From Coriobacteriaceae bacterium AM48-5 (lineage in GTDB: Bacteria > Actinomycetota > Coriobacteriia > Coriobacteriales > Coriobacteriaceae): 31,348 nt of DNA. The DNA is taken from NCBI GenBank assembly GCA_027669525.1, contig JAQEDJ010000027.1, forward strand, positions 1 to 31,348, in the 5' to 3' direction. A model generated the notes under the pieces. It did no database searches, was not told the origin of the DNA, and saw only the letters and a program-made list of their open reading frames with translations. Made by a program: the position numbers and the translations under genes. Shown in pieces: positions 1 through 10,810 of this stretch (its first letter is position 1; the number at the start of each line of letters is the position of its first letter).

Positions 1-3
1 TGT

Positions 4-63
4 GGTAGTCATTGGGGACGTTCTTGTTTGACTAGTCGTTTAAGAACGTCCCCAATGACTACC
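4..63. repeat. Perfect 22-bp palindrome (REP-like)
   Basis: The arms at 4-25 and 42-63 are exact reverse complements and carry the core GGGGACGTTCTT / AAGAACGTCCCC. The 16-base loop holds the smaller palindrome GACTAGTC. Bases 30-40 are also complementary to 65-75, so a second, competing hairpin is possible. A shortened relative lies at 15619-15649. This resembles repetitive extragenic palindromes, but no REP-associated transposase gene is present in the window. Confidence 0.8.
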
Positions 64-108
64 CAACGACTAGTCCGGACCAAGGCAACGCCGATGTTTT
101 GGCAACGA

Positions 109-221
109 CAGCGAAAACCCGCCAAAGCGAGCAAGGTGCCTTGAAACGAGGCGGCATTGATCTTTTGATCATGCCGCCGAAGTTGAAAGGCAGATTGCCG
201 CTCTGGCGGGTTTGCAGCGTC
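109..221. repeat. Structured intergenic repeat, copy 1
   Basis: This 113-nt element lies just 3' of the LCP gene. It has three nested stems: P1 115-124/204-213, P2 137-142/187-192, and P3 150-162/167-178 with a TTTT loop and one bulged T. The segments between the stems (AGCGAGCAAGGTG, AGATTGCCGCT, GTTTGCAGCGTC) are nearly identical to those of copy 2 at 15679-15790, while the stem sequences differ but still pair. That pattern suggests selection on a folded RNA or DNA. I cannot name a known family, and the functional strand is unknown. Confidence 0.75.
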
Positions 222-225
222 AACT

Positions 226-255
226 GGTTACGCGGGCTGGTAAGCCCGCGTAACC
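226..255 (-). terminator. 13-bp hairpin directly after the LCP stop codon
   Basis: Arms 226-238 and 243-255 pair perfectly around a 4-base loop and abut the stop codon at 256-258. There is no T tract, so this is either an atypical terminator or a 3'-end stabilising hairpin. It may be part of the adjoining structured repeat, because copy 2 also has a hairpin (of different sequence) at the same place after htpG. Confidence 0.5.
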
Positions 256-1491
256 CTAATAATTGGCTTCGTAGCCGTTGCCGTCGCCGGTGGGCTCTTC
301 GTAGTAGTCCGAATCGCTCGAATCGCTTGAGCCATCGGAATCGTCAGAGCTGACCGATGAGGTTGCGGTACCGTTTGCGTAGTCGTCAGACGTGTTGTTG
401 CTGAGGTCACCGATCGTGGAGCTGGAGCCGTCGGAAAGACCCATGGTGTTGGGGCCCTTGGGGTCCTTGCCGGCGTCGACACGGGCCATCATTTCCTTAA
501 GCTCGTCTTCGTAGACAAAGACATAGCTCACGCCGTCGATCATGGTGCTGTCGTCGGCGTACGAGGGCAGGTTGGCCGAGTAGATACCGTCGACATCCAT
601 ACCGCGCATGGCATTGACCGTAGCCACGATATCCTGAACGCTCATATCGGTTACGAGCATATCGGACAGCGAATTAACCAGGCCAAAGATCTTCGTGGCA
701 TCGAAGTTATTGAGAATCTGGTTGGCAAGGGCGCCAAGCACCTGACGCTGGTGGCGCATGCGCGTGTAATCGCCGTCGGCATAGGTGTAGCGGCAGCGGG
801 CATAGGTAAGGGCGGTGGCACCGTCCATATGCTGCTGGCCAGCGGTAATCTTAATATCCAGGTGCTCGGGGTCGTCAACATCATCGGTTGCGTTAATGTC
901 GATACCGCCAACCGAATCAATCAGCGCCTGCATACCGTCGAAGCTGACCTCGGCATAGTGGGAAATCTGAACACCGCACAGCTCGTTGACCGCCTCGACC
1001 ATGGCCTCGGCGCCGCCAACGGTATGGCAGGCGTTGATCTTCATGGTCTCGCCCTTGTACTCGACCTTGGTGTCGCGCGGAACGGAAATGAGCGTCGCCT
1101 GCTTTTGCGTGGGGTCGATGCGTGCCAGGATAATCGAGTCGGCACGATACGTATCCTCGCCCGGACGGCCGTCGGTGCCAAGAAGCAGCACGTAGAACGG
1201 ATCCTTTGCCTCATCGGTGTCAACCAGAACCCGACGCAGATTGTCGGTAATGACATTAGAATCGCCGAGCTTGCCCATAATGGTGGCAAACCACAGGCCG
1301 GCAGCGGTAGTGGCACTCAGCAGCACGCCAAGCACGACAATGAGCGCGACGTGACGAATCGTGTGGCTACGGCGACGTTGACGAGCGCGCTCGGAATAGC
1401 GAGCCACGTTATCGCGACTGTAGATCTTGGCCTGCGCACCAGTTGAGGGTCTTCGGGTGGTGGTATCCGCGAGGGGCTTTTTATTAAACAT
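256..1491 (-). CDS. LytR-CpsA-Psr (LCP) family wall-polymer ligase
   Basis: LCP proteins transfer lipid-linked glycopolymers such as teichoic acids or capsule onto peptidoglycan at the outer face of the membrane. The protein has about 411 residues: a basic cytoplasmic N-terminus (RQRRRS), one membrane helix at about 46-72, and then an LCP domain with LLLGTDGR near 105, SVPRDT near 138 and the Arg-rich segment DYTRMRHQRQ near 243. After about residue 340 it ends in an unusual Ser/Asp/Asn-rich acidic tail. The ATG at 1491 is preferred because AGG lies just upstream; an in-frame TTG at 1497 is possible. It starts 12 bp after the murA stop, so the two are probably co-transcribed. Its actual acceptor polymer cannot be told from the sequence. 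Confidence 0.9.
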   Translation of the reverse strand: MFNKKPLADTTTRRPSTGAQAKIYSRDNVARYSERARQRRRSHTIRHVALIVVLGVLLSATTAAGLWFATIMGKLGDSNVITDNLRRVLVDTDEAKDPFYVLLLGTDGRPGEDTYRADSIILARIDPTQKQATLISVPRDTKVEYKGETMKINACHTVGGAEAMVEAVNELCGVQISHYAEVSFDGMQALIDSVGGIDINATDDVDDPEHLDIKITAGQQHMDGATALTYARCRYTYADGDYTRMRHQRQVLGALANQILNNFDATKIFGLVNSLSDMLVTDMSVQDIVATVNAMRGMDVDGIYSANLPSYADDSTMIDGVSYVFVYEDELKEMMARVDAGKDPKGPNTMGLSDGSSSTIGDLSNNTSDDYANGTATSSVSSDDSDGSSDSSDSDYYEEPTGDGNGYEANY

Positions 1492-1503
1492 AGGCAACCT
1501 GTA

Positions 1504-2786
1504 TTAGTAGATGACGGGATCGGGGACGGTAGCATGCTCGACATGCGCGCCAAGCGCCTGCAGCTTTTCGACAAACTGCTCGTAGCCGCGCTTGATGTGA
1601 TGGATAGCCGAAACCTCGGTCGTCCCGTCGGCGATCAAGCCCGCTACGACGAGGGCCGCTCCGCCGCGCAGATCGGGCGAGGTAACCTGTGCACCCGAGA
1701 AGCCCTTGACGCCATGAATCATGGCATGATGGCTCTCGATACGAATGTCGGCACCCATGCGCACCAGCTCAGAGGCAAACATAAAGCGATTCTCGAAGAT
1801 GTTTTCGGTAATAACGGAACTGCCGTCGGCAAGAGCGGAGAGCACCATAATCTGCGCCTGCATGTCGGTCGGGAAACCGGGGAACGGAAGCGTCTGGATG
1901 TCGACCGGCTTGATACGCTCGGCACGGTTCACATGGACGCCATCCTCGACGCGCTCGCAGTCGATACCCATGAACTCCATCTTCTTGAGCACCATGCCCA
2001 AGTGAATGGGGCAAAAGCCCGTGACATCGACACCGCGATCGTCGGCCATCAACGCACCGGCAACGATAAAGGTGCCGGCCTCGATGCGGTCGCCCACCAC
2101 GCGATGGGTAACGGGATGGAGCTCTTCCACGCCTTCGATAGTCACGACGGGCGTACCGGCGCCAACAATCTTGGCGCCCATCTCGTTGAGCATGTTGGCG
2201 AGATCGACAATCTCGGGCTCGCGGGCGGCATTGTCGATAACCGTGGTACCCTTCGCGCGCACGGATGCCATAATGAGGTTCTCGGTCGCACCGACACTGG
2301 CGAACTCGAGCGTGACGGTGGTACCGCGCAGACCTTGGGGCGCATTAGCGTTGATGTAACCGTGGGCGGTATCGAACTCAACGCCCAGGGCCTCAAGGCC
2401 AAGAATGTGCATATCGATCTTGCGAGCACCCAGGTTGCAGCCGCCCGGCATGGCAATTTTGGCGCGATGGAAGCGGCCCAGCAGGGGCCCATGACGGCGG
2501 TGGAAGCACGCATCTTAGCGACGAGCTCATAGGGAGCCTCCCAGGAATCGACCTGAGAGGTATCGATCTCGAGCGTGTGCTCGTCGAGAACATCGATCGT
2601 AGCGCCCATGCCCTTGAGCACCTTGCCCATCACGTGGACATCGGAAATATCGGGCACGTTCTGCAGCGTCGTCTTGCCCGGCGCCAGAAGCGTTGCCGCC
2701 ATGAGTTTGAGCGCGGAGTTCTTAGCACCCGAGACGGGCACGGAGCCTCCGATGGCGTGGCCACCCTCAACGCGGATAATATCCAA
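1504..2786 (-). CDS. murA: UDP-N-acetylglucosamine 1-carboxyvinyltransferase (frameshifted in this assembly)
   Basis: MurA transfers enolpyruvate from PEP to UDP-GlcNAc, the first committed step of peptidoglycan synthesis in the cytoplasm. The N-terminal part (GGHAIGGSVPVSGAKNSALK, KMRASTAVMGP) and the C-terminal part (MPGGCNLGARKIDMHILGLE to the end) lie in different frames. They join exactly as in the family if one G is added to the G run at 2484-2487, giving about 427 residues, the usual length. The start is a TTG at 2786 preceded by AAAGGGT; no ATG fits the family N-terminus. It follows atpC beyond a strong hairpin and precedes the LCP gene by 12 bp. The break is most likely a sequencing error, since MurA is normally essential. 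A second murA elsewhere cannot be excluded. Confidence 0.9.
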
Positions 2787-2799
2787 GGTCTACCCTTTC

Positions 2800-2838
2800 A
2801 AAAAGCATGCCCGGGGTGGCTAGGCCATCCCGGGCATG
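2800..2838 (-). terminator. Intrinsic terminator after atpC
   Basis: On the minus strand the arms CATGCCCGGG-A-TGGC and GCCA-C-CCCGGGCATG pair across a 3-base loop and are followed by CTTTTT. It closes the ATP synthase operon. The T tract ends only about 14 bp before the murA TTG start and adjoins its ribosome-binding site, so murA probably depends on read-through or on a promoter inside atpC. Confidence 0.85.
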
Positions 2839-2874
2839 ATGTGTTCGCAAATGGTCGAACGCTAAATCGTTTGA

Positions 2875-3267
2875 CTATTGGGCAAGCTTGAGCTTACACC
2901 ATGCGATTTCATTATAGAGGTAGGCGCGGCGTGCATCATCCTCCGACAAATTACCCAGCTTCTCTTCAAAACCTTGAATATCAGCTTTAAGCTTGTCGGC
3001 ATCGACGGTCGCCAAATCGCAAGCGCGCTCGGCGAGAACGGTCACGACATCGTCCGCAACCTGGGCATAGCCGCCGGCCACGGCAAACGTGTGGTCGACA
3101 GTGCCCATGGCCTTATCGGAAACGCGAACGTAACCGCGGTCGATCGTGCAGATCTCGCTGGAGTGAGCAGGCAGAACACCAAACTCGCCATCCGTGGACG
3201 GAATCGACACAAACGCAGCGTCGCCCTCATAGGCGCAGCTAACGGGGCACACGATGCGGATACGCAT
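2875..3267 (-). CDS. atpC: F1Fo ATP synthase epsilon subunit
   Basis: Epsilon is the inhibitory and coupling subunit of the F1 central stalk. The 130-residue product has the N-terminal beta-sandwich hallmarks, including STDGEFGVLPAHSSEICTID at about 24-43 and AGGYAQVADDVVTVLAE at about 65-81, followed by a helical hairpin (residues ~88-130). The length is normal. It is the last gene of the atp operon, 3 bp after the atpD stop, and is followed by the terminator at 2800-2838. The frame is intact. Confidence 0.95.
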   Translation of the reverse strand: MRIRIVCPVSCAYEGDAAFVSIPSTDGEFGVLPAHSSEICTIDRGYVRVSDKAMGTVDHTFAVAGGYAQVADDVVTVLAERACDLATVDADKLKADIQGFEEKLGNLSEDDARRAYLYNEIAWCKLKLAQ

Positions 3268-3270
3268 AAC

Positions 3271-5633
<2,363 letters not shown>

Positions 5634-5638
5634 GGGGC

Positions 5639-7237
5639 TTAGTTCTCCTCTGATCCAGAAACATCCGAATGGTGCTTGGCCATGAACTGCTGCTTGAAGT
5701 CGCCGATGACGCGCAAGAGCTCAGCCTTGGTGTCATCATCGATCTTCTTGGCGCGAACCTTGTCGAGCAGCGAGCCAAAGCCATTGTCCATGTACTCGAT
5801 GAGCTCGGCACGGAAAGGCAGCACGTCGGCGATCTCCAGGTCATCCAGGAAGCCCTCGTTGCCAGCGAACAGCGTAACGATCTGCTCGCCAACCTCAAAC
5901 GGCTTGTAACGCGGCTGCTTAAGGAGCTCAGTCATGCGAGCGCCGTGGGTAAGCTGCTTTTGCGTGGCCTCGTCGAGGTCGGAGCCGAACTGCGTGAAGC
6001 CGGCGAGCTCCTGGTACGAAGCAAGGTCCAGACGGAGGTTGCCGGCGACCTGCTTCATGGCCTTGGTCTGCGCGTCGCCACCGACGCGGGACACGGAAAT
6101 GCCCACGTCGACTGCCGGGCGCTGGCCCTGGAAGAAGAGCTCGGACTGCAGGTAGATCTGACCATCGGTAATGGAAATGACGTTGGTCGGAATGTAGGCC
6201 GAGACGTCGCCGTCCTGGGTCTCGATGATCGGAAGAGCCGTCATGGAGCCATAACCGTTCTTCTTGGACATCTTGACTGCACGCTCGAGCAGACGAGAGT
6301 GCAGGTAGAAGATGTCGCCAGGATAGGCCTCGCGTCCGGGCGGACGATGCAGCGTCAGCGACATCTGACGGTAGGCCACAGCCTGCTTGGACAGGTCGTC
6401 GTAGATGACGAGCACGTGACCGCCGGGGTTGGTCTCGCTGGCGGGCTTGCCGTCCTCGCCGTTGTACATGAAGAACTCGCCGATAGCGGCACCGGCCATA
6501 GGCGCGATGTACTGCATAGGGGCGGAATCGGCAGCGGTGGCCGAAACGATGATGGTGTAGTCGAGCGCACCGTGCTGAGCGAGGGTCTCGCGGATGTTGG
6601 CAACCGTGGAGGCCTTCTGGCCGATGGCGACATAGATGCAGACCATGCCCTTGCCGCGCTGGTTGAGGATAGCGTCGATGGCGATGGCGGTCTTACCGGT
6701 CTTACGGTCGCCGATGATGAGCTCACGCTGACCGCGGCCAATAGGCACCATGGAGTCGATAGCGAGCAGACCGGTCTGAACCGGCTCACACACCGGGGTA
6801 CGGTCGATGACGCCGGGGGCCTTGAACTCGATGGGGCGACGGTGCGTGGCGACGATATCGCCCAGGCCGTCGATGGGCTGGCCGAGCGGATTGACGACGC
6901 GGCCGAGCATGGCGCGGCTCACAGGGATATCCATAATGCGGCCAGTGGTGCGGCACTCGTCGCCTTCCTTGATGGAGTCGACGGCACCAAACAGAACGGC
7001 GCCGACCTCGTCACGGTCAAGGTTCTGGGCAAGGCCGAAGACGGTCTCACCAGTATCGGAGCTCTTGAACTCCAGAAGCTCGCCTGCCATGGCGCTCTTA
7101 AGGCCGGAGACGCGCGCGATGCCGTCGCCTACCTCGTCGACCGTTGAAACCTCATGCGTATCGACCGTCGCGGAGAGGCTCGTGAGCTGCTCCTGCAGTT
7201 TCTTGGCGATATCCTGGGCATTGAGGGTTTCGGACAT
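5639..7237 (-). CDS. atpA: F1Fo ATP synthase alpha subunit
   Basis: Alpha is the non-catalytic nucleotide-binding subunit of the F1 hexamer. The 532-residue protein has its Walker A loop as GDRKTGKT at about 176-183 (many homologues have GDRQTGKT, so Q is replaced by K). It also has the signature [20 protein letters not shown] and [16 protein letters not shown]. The length is slightly above the usual 500-515, mainly at the C-terminus. Its ATG overlaps the atpH stop as TAATG. The frame is intact. Confidence 0.98.
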   Translation of the reverse strand: MSETLNAQDIAKKLQEQLTSLSATVDTHEVSTVDEVGDGIARVSGLKSAMAGELLEFKSSDTGETVFGLAQNLDRDEVGAVLFGAVDSIKEGDECRTTGRIMDIPVSRAMLGRVVNPLGQPIDGLGDIVATHRRPIEFKAPGVIDRTPVCEPVQTGLLAIDSMVPIGRGQRELIIGDRKTGKTAIAIDAILNQRGKGMVCIYVAIGQKASTVANIRETLAQHGALDYTIIVSATAADSAPMQYIAPMAGAAIGEFFMYNGEDGKPASETNPGGHVLVIYDDLSKQAVAYRQMSLTLHRPPGREAYPGDIFYLHSRLLERAVKMSKKNGYGSMTALPIIETQDGDVSAYIPTNVISITDGQIYLQSELFFQGQRPAVDVGISVSRVGGDAQTKAMKQVAGNLRLDLASYQELAGFTQFGSDLDEATQKQLTHGARMTELLKQPRYKPFEVGEQIVTLFAGNEGFLDDLEIADVLPFRAELIEYMDNGFGSLLDKVRAKKIDDDTKAELLRVIGDFKQQFMAKHHSDVSGSEEN

Positions 7238-7713
7238 TAGGCTTCACCTCCGTACGAATTAGCAGAGTTTGCGAGGGTCTCCTGCGCGATGCGCAGCTGC
7301 GTCTTGACGGAAATGTCACGACGCTCGCCGCGGGCCTCGAGCACCAGGCCGCCCACGATAGACGGGTCGACCTGCTCGATAAGGAATACCTTGCGGCCGA
7401 AGTCCTGCTCGCATTTCTTAGTGATGGTTTGACGCAGCTCGTCGTCGAGCGGGATCGCCGTGGTGACGGTCACGCCCACTACATCCTCGTCTTCCTCGGC
7501 AACATACTTAAAGGCAGCTGCCACCTTGGGAAGAAGGTCGAGCTGGTCGCGCTTGGACATGGTGTCGAGCACGGCGATGATCTCGGGGCTGGCAGAAGCC
7601 AGGCGCTCGATCATCTCGAGGTCCTCGAACACATGGTTCTCGGCCTTAGCGGCTTCCAGAAGGGAGCGCGCGTAGGTCTCGAGCACCTTGTCCTGATAGC
7701 GGCTAGTCGGCAT
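7237..7713 (-). CDS. atpH: F1Fo ATP synthase delta subunit
   Basis: Delta joins the top of F1 to the peripheral stalk (b subunits). The 158-residue product begins [20 protein letters not shown], the usual OSCP/delta opening, and ends with the conserved [20 protein letters not shown] and a C-terminal helix. It is a little shorter than the common ~178 residues. Its start overlaps the atpF end by 11 bp and its stop overlaps the atpA start by one base, typical of this operon. Confidence 0.95.
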   Translation of the reverse strand: MPTSRYQDKVLETYARSLLEAAKAENHVFEDLEMIERLASASPEIIAVLDTMSKRDQLDLLPKVAAAFKYVAEEDEDVVGVTVTTAIPLDDELRQTITKKCEQDFGRKVFLIEQVDPSIVGGLVLEARGERRDISVKTQLRIAQETLANSANSYGGEA

Positions 7714-8305
7714 TCAGGCTACCTGCTTCCTGGATATAGCGCTCGATGAGCTTCTTCTGCTCGGCCTCGTCCTCGAGTGCCTCGCCCACGATCTTGGTGG
7801 CGACGGCAACGGACAGGTCGGCGATGGAGCTCGCGGCACCGGCGTAGATGGACTTGCGCTCGTCCTCGACGGTCGTATGGGCCTTGGCGATGATCTCCTC
7901 GGCCTCCTTGTGAGCAGCCTCGATGATACGGGCGCGCTCGGACTCGGCGTCCTTACGGGCCTCGAGAACGATGTCGGCAGCCTGACGACGGGCGTCGGTG
8001 ACGATCGAGTCGGACTCAGCGCGCTTGGCGATAGCCTCCTGCTTGGTCTTCTCGGCCTCGTCGAGGCTCTCCTCGATCTTCTTGCCGCGCTCCTCCATGG
8101 TTTTCATGATGCCCGGCAGGGCGACCTTGGCCAGCACGATCCAGATAATCAGGAAGGCGATAAGCGCCGGGATGAACTCCGCCATCTTAGGGATGAGGAT
8201 GTCCGCACCGGCAGCGCCGTCCTCAGCGAACGCGGAAACCGGCATGAGCAGCGCGGCCGCGGACGCGGAGAGTGCGATCGCGCTCTTCTGGGATGAAAGA
8301 TTCAT
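7703..8305 (-). CDS. atpF: F1Fo ATP synthase b subunit, with a signal-peptide-like N-terminus
   Basis: Subunit b is the membrane anchor and peripheral stalk. After the membrane helix FIPALIAFLIIWIVLAKVAL (about 44-63) comes a long charged coiled coil from about 70 to 170 (EERGKKIEESLDEAEKTKQE and onward). The 200-residue protein is longer at the N-terminus than the E. coli form: residues 8-27 (SAIALSASAAALLMPVSAFA) look like a cleavable signal peptide with an AFA-E cleavage site. Such processed b subunits are known, for example in chloroplasts. It lies 15 bp after atpE. Confidence 0.96.
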   Translation of the reverse strand: MNLSSQKSAIALSASAAALLMPVSAFAEDGAAGADILIPKMAEFIPALIAFLIIWIVLAKVALPGIMKTMEERGKKIEESLDEAEKTKQEAIAKRAESDSIVTDARRQAADIVLEARKDAESERARIIEAAHKEAEEIIAKAHTTVEDERKSIYAGAASSIADLSVAVATKIVGEALEDEAEQKKLIERYIQEAGSLNAD

Positions 8306-8320
8306 ACTTGACGCTCCGTG

Positions 8321-8515
8321 CTATTTAACGATCAGCGCGACAACGAAGCCGATCAGAGCCAGAGCCTCGCCGAAGGCGGAGCCCATGATGAAGACGGTGA
8401 ACACGCGGCCCTGGACCTCAGGCTGACGGGCCATAGCACCCGTAGCACCCAGAGCAGACAGGCCGATAGCAAGACCAGCGCCGATAACACCGAGACCGTA
8501 ACCGATAACTCCCAC
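8321..8515 (-). CDS. atpE: F1Fo ATP synthase c subunit (proton-type), GTG start
   Basis: Subunit c forms the rotor ring of Fo. The 64-residue product has helix 1 GYGLGVIGAGLAIGLSALGA, the polar loop ARQPE and helix 2 containing the ion-binding glutamate in AFGEALALIG. The neighbours of this Glu (G before, A after) and an Ile at the helix-1 position where sodium-type rings have Gln argue for proton coupling. The start is GTG at 8515, preceded by AAAGGAGG. The next upstream in-frame codons run into a TAA without another start, so the short N-terminus is real. It follows atpB by about 125 bp. Confidence 0.95.
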   Translation of the reverse strand: MGVIGYGLGVIGAGLAIGLSALGATGAMARQPEVQGRVFTVFIMGSAFGEALALIGFVVALIVK

Positions 8516-8639
8516 GATTCCTCCTTTGTCGTGCGTGTCTTATTTCACGCAGGATAACCTTTTTATAACTGCCGGGCTCCATGGGTACGGGCACCGGCGG
8601 TTTAACGAATTACCTTACCTTTAAGGCGCGAACGGAAGA

Positions 8640-9443
8640 CTACTCCTCCTCCGCGACCTCCTCTGCCTCGGAGACATACACGGCGGTAAGGACCGTGAAG
8701 ACGTAAGCCTGGATGGCGCCGACCACAAGCTCGATCGCATAGATCAGGATGAGGATGGCAAGCCAGGCTAGCGAAGGCAGGGCGCCGACGGCGTGGGCCG
8801 CGGAAACCTGCTGAAGCAGCGGCTGCATGAACATGCTCGCCATGATGGCGAACGAGCCCATGACCACGTGTCCTGCGAACATGTTGCAGAACAGACGGAC
8901 GGCGAGCGTGATGAGGCGCAGGAAGGTCGAGAAAAGCTCGACGACCCACACGAGCACGTTCATCGGGAAGCTCACGCCCTGCGGGGCGAGGCTCTTGATG
9001 TAGCCGATCACGCCGTGAGCCTTGCATCCGTAGTAGATGAAGTACACGAAGGCGAAAATGGCGAGTGCGGCGGTGGAGCCGATTGCGCCGGTGCCGGGCT
9101 TCATTCCCGGGATCAGGCCGATCATGTTATTGATCAGGATGAACAGGAAAAGCGAGCACAGGAACGGGAAGTGCTTCTTCCAGTTCTCACCCACGACACC
9201 CTTGCCGATATCGTTCTCGACGTACTCGATGATGTACTCGAAACCGTTGACGAAGAAGCCCTTGGGAACCAGGGTCTGCTTCTTCTTGAACACGGCCAGG
9301 ACGATCAAGAGCACGATCGTGGAGACGATCAGCCAAAACGAGTACTGCGTGATGCCGCAGCTCAGATCGCCCACGACAGGGGTGGAGCTGAACTCGCTGA
9401 CCAGATGATTAATCTCATCAGGCAGCTTTTCAAAAATTTCCAC
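8640..9443 (-). CDS. atpB: F1Fo ATP synthase a subunit
   Basis: Subunit a is the static proton channel next to the c ring. The 267-residue membrane protein carries the essential arginine in LRLITLAVRLFCNMFAGHVV, and the C-terminal helix holds ELVVGAIQAYVFTVLTAVYV. Several hydrophobic spans are visible, for example SFWLIVSTIVLLIVLAVF and FLFILINNMIGLIPG. It ends in an acidic tail (SEAEEVAEEE). It lies 3 bp after the AtpI-like gene. The frame is intact. Confidence 0.97.
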   Translation of the reverse strand: MEIFEKLPDEINHLVSEFSSTPVVGDLSCGITQYSFWLIVSTIVLLIVLAVFKKKQTLVPKGFFVNGFEYIIEYVENDIGKGVVGENWKKHFPFLCSLFLFILINNMIGLIPGMKPGTGAIGSTAALAIFAFVYFIYYGCKAHGVIGYIKSLAPQGVSFPMNVLVWVVELFSTFLRLITLAVRLFCNMFAGHVVMGSFAIMASMFMQPLLQQVSAAHAVGALPSLAWLAILILIYAIELVVGAIQAYVFTVLTAVYVSEAEEVAEEE

Positions 9444-9446
9444 GAC

Positions 9447-9770
9447 TTACCTTTCGACCTCATGAGGATCTCGCAGCGCCTTGGCGACACGAACCGTGCA
9501 GGCGGCCATAAAGGCCACGAAGCCGATCGCCTCGCCCAGGAGGAACATGCGAAATGCCTCTCCGAACAACACAAACACAACCAAGGTAAAAACGAGCAGG
9601 GCGATTGCCGAGACCGCCAGACTCACCATACCCTTGAGCATGTCCGCATTCTGTTTATCGTCAAGAACCGGCTTGAGCGTAAAGACAAAGGGAAGGAAGG
9701 CGACCGCGCCCGCGATGGCACCTGCAACGATAGCGAGCAGATCGGCTATCTGAAACACTGGCGTCCTCAC
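9447..9770 (-). CDS. Small membrane protein heading the atp operon (AtpI-like)
   Basis: This 107-residue protein has three to four predicted membrane segments (LLAIVAGAIAGAVAFLPFVF, MVSLAVSAIALLVFTLVVFV, MFLLGEAIGFVAFMAACTV). It sits directly before atpB, where atpI usually lies; AtpI helps assemble the c ring and may aid Mg2+ uptake. Similarity at the residue level is too weak to be sure, so the name rests mainly on position and topology. The promoter at 9821-9848 lies just upstream. Confidence 0.75.
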   Translation of the reverse strand: MRTPVFQIADLLAIVAGAIAGAVAFLPFVFTLKPVLDDKQNADMLKGMVSLAVSAIALLVFTLVVFVLFGEAFRMFLLGEAIGFVAFMAACTVRVAKALRDPHEVER

Positions 9771-9820
9771 TTTCCCTTTTTAACGCTTCACAGAACAGTT
9801 CCCGCCAAACATTGGTGACT

Positions 9821-9848
9821 ATTGTACGAGCCAATCACTAAAGTACAA
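9821..9848 (-). promoter_or_regulatory. Sigma-70-type promoter of the atp operon
   Basis: On the minus strand, TTGTAC (9843-9848) and TACAAT (9821-9826) are spaced by 16 bases, close to the consensus -35 and -10. They lie about 50 bp before the first gene of the operon. No other strong candidate was seen in the 270-bp gap between upp and the operon. Confidence 0.65.
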
Positions 9849-9963
9849 CCGAAAAAGCATCGGTTAATACGCACCTGTTCGTTTTCTTAAGACCTTCTTT
9901 ATGCCGCAGGTACGGTAATACGTTTTTCTCGAACCCTGCAGGGCAAAACGTCCGTTAACAGGA

Positions 9964-9998
9964 GTGCGCGCGGTCGCCTTTTGTTCGACCGCGCGCAC
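9964..9998 (-). terminator. 13-bp GC-rich hairpin after upp
   Basis: Arms GTGCGCGCGGTCG (9964-9976) and CGACCGCGCGCAC (9986-9998) are perfectly complementary with a 9-base loop, about 40 bp after the repaired upp stop. There is no clear T tract, so it may be a weak or Rho-assisted terminator. Confidence 0.55.
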
Positions 9999-10040
9999 CG
10001 TTTCTTCGTATTTGCAGCCGCGACCGTCTTAGCCCAGCGA

Positions 10041-10687
10041 CTAGAGCGTGCCGTAGATGCGGTCGCGGCGTCGCCGAGGCCGGGAACGATGTAGGCAGCC
10101 TCGTTGAGATGGTCGTCGATGGCGCAGGTATAGATATGCACATCAGGATCCTTCTCGGTCAGCGACTTGAGGCCCTCGGGGGCCGCGACAATGCACAGCA
10201 TGCGGATGTCCTTGACACCGCGCTCGCGCAGGTAGCTGATGGCCATCTCGGCCGAACCGCCCGTGGCGAGCATGGGGTCGACGACCAGGCAGATGCGCTG
10301 GTCGATATCCTTGGGCATCTTGCAGTAATACTCGTGCGGCTCGTGGGTGACCTCGTCGCGCTCCATACCGATGTGGCCCACGCGAGCAGAGGGCACCAGG
10401 TCGAGGATACCGTCGACCATGCCAAGGCCCGCACGCAGGATAGGCACGATGGCGAGTTTCTTGCCGGCGAGCTGTTTGAACGTGGCGGTAGTGATGGGGG
10501 TCTCGACCTCGACGTCTTCCATAGGCAGGTCGCGCATGGCCTCGTAGCCGTCAAAAAGCGCGAGTTCGCGCACGAGCTGACGGAACTGGTTGGTGCCGGT
10601 GTTTTTGTCGCGCAGGATCGACAGCTTGTGCTGGACGAGCGGGTGATCGACAAGCGTCACACGGGACGCATCGTAGGTGACGGTCAT
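10041..10687 (-). CDS. upp: Uracil phosphoribosyltransferase (frameshifted in this assembly)
   Basis: Upp makes UMP from uracil and PRPP (pyrimidine salvage). The start [20 protein letters not shown] at 10687, preceded by AAAGGGG, is the family N-terminus. The PRPP-binding segment reads [15 protein letters not shown], and [10 protein letters not shown] precedes the normal C-terminus. The frame is lost after GLGDA. Adding one C at about 10066 on the plus strand restores the family ending GDRIYGTL and a stop at 10041-10043, giving about 215 residues. Without this repair the protein would run on to 9899 with unrelated sequence. It lies about 120 bp downstream of glpK. Confidence 0.93.
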
Positions 10688-10810
10688 GGATTGATTGCCC
10701 CTTTCGTTGCGGCCGCAAAACGGCCTTGCTGACAAGGCGTGCAGCAATGTTGCCGCCGCACGCCATGCATTAGTTTAGCGGTTTGTTGTATCGAGCAGCC
10801 CATCGCAGCC

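Noticed and set aside
1504..2786. murA as a true pseudogene
   Set aside because: One base restores a full-length protein with all parts conserved, the gene is essential in most bacteria, and similar single-base losses occur throughout the window.
8321..8515. Sodium-coupled ATP synthase
   Set aside because: The c subunit lacks the Gln in helix 1 and the Glu-Ser/Thr pair in helix 2 expected of sodium-type rings.
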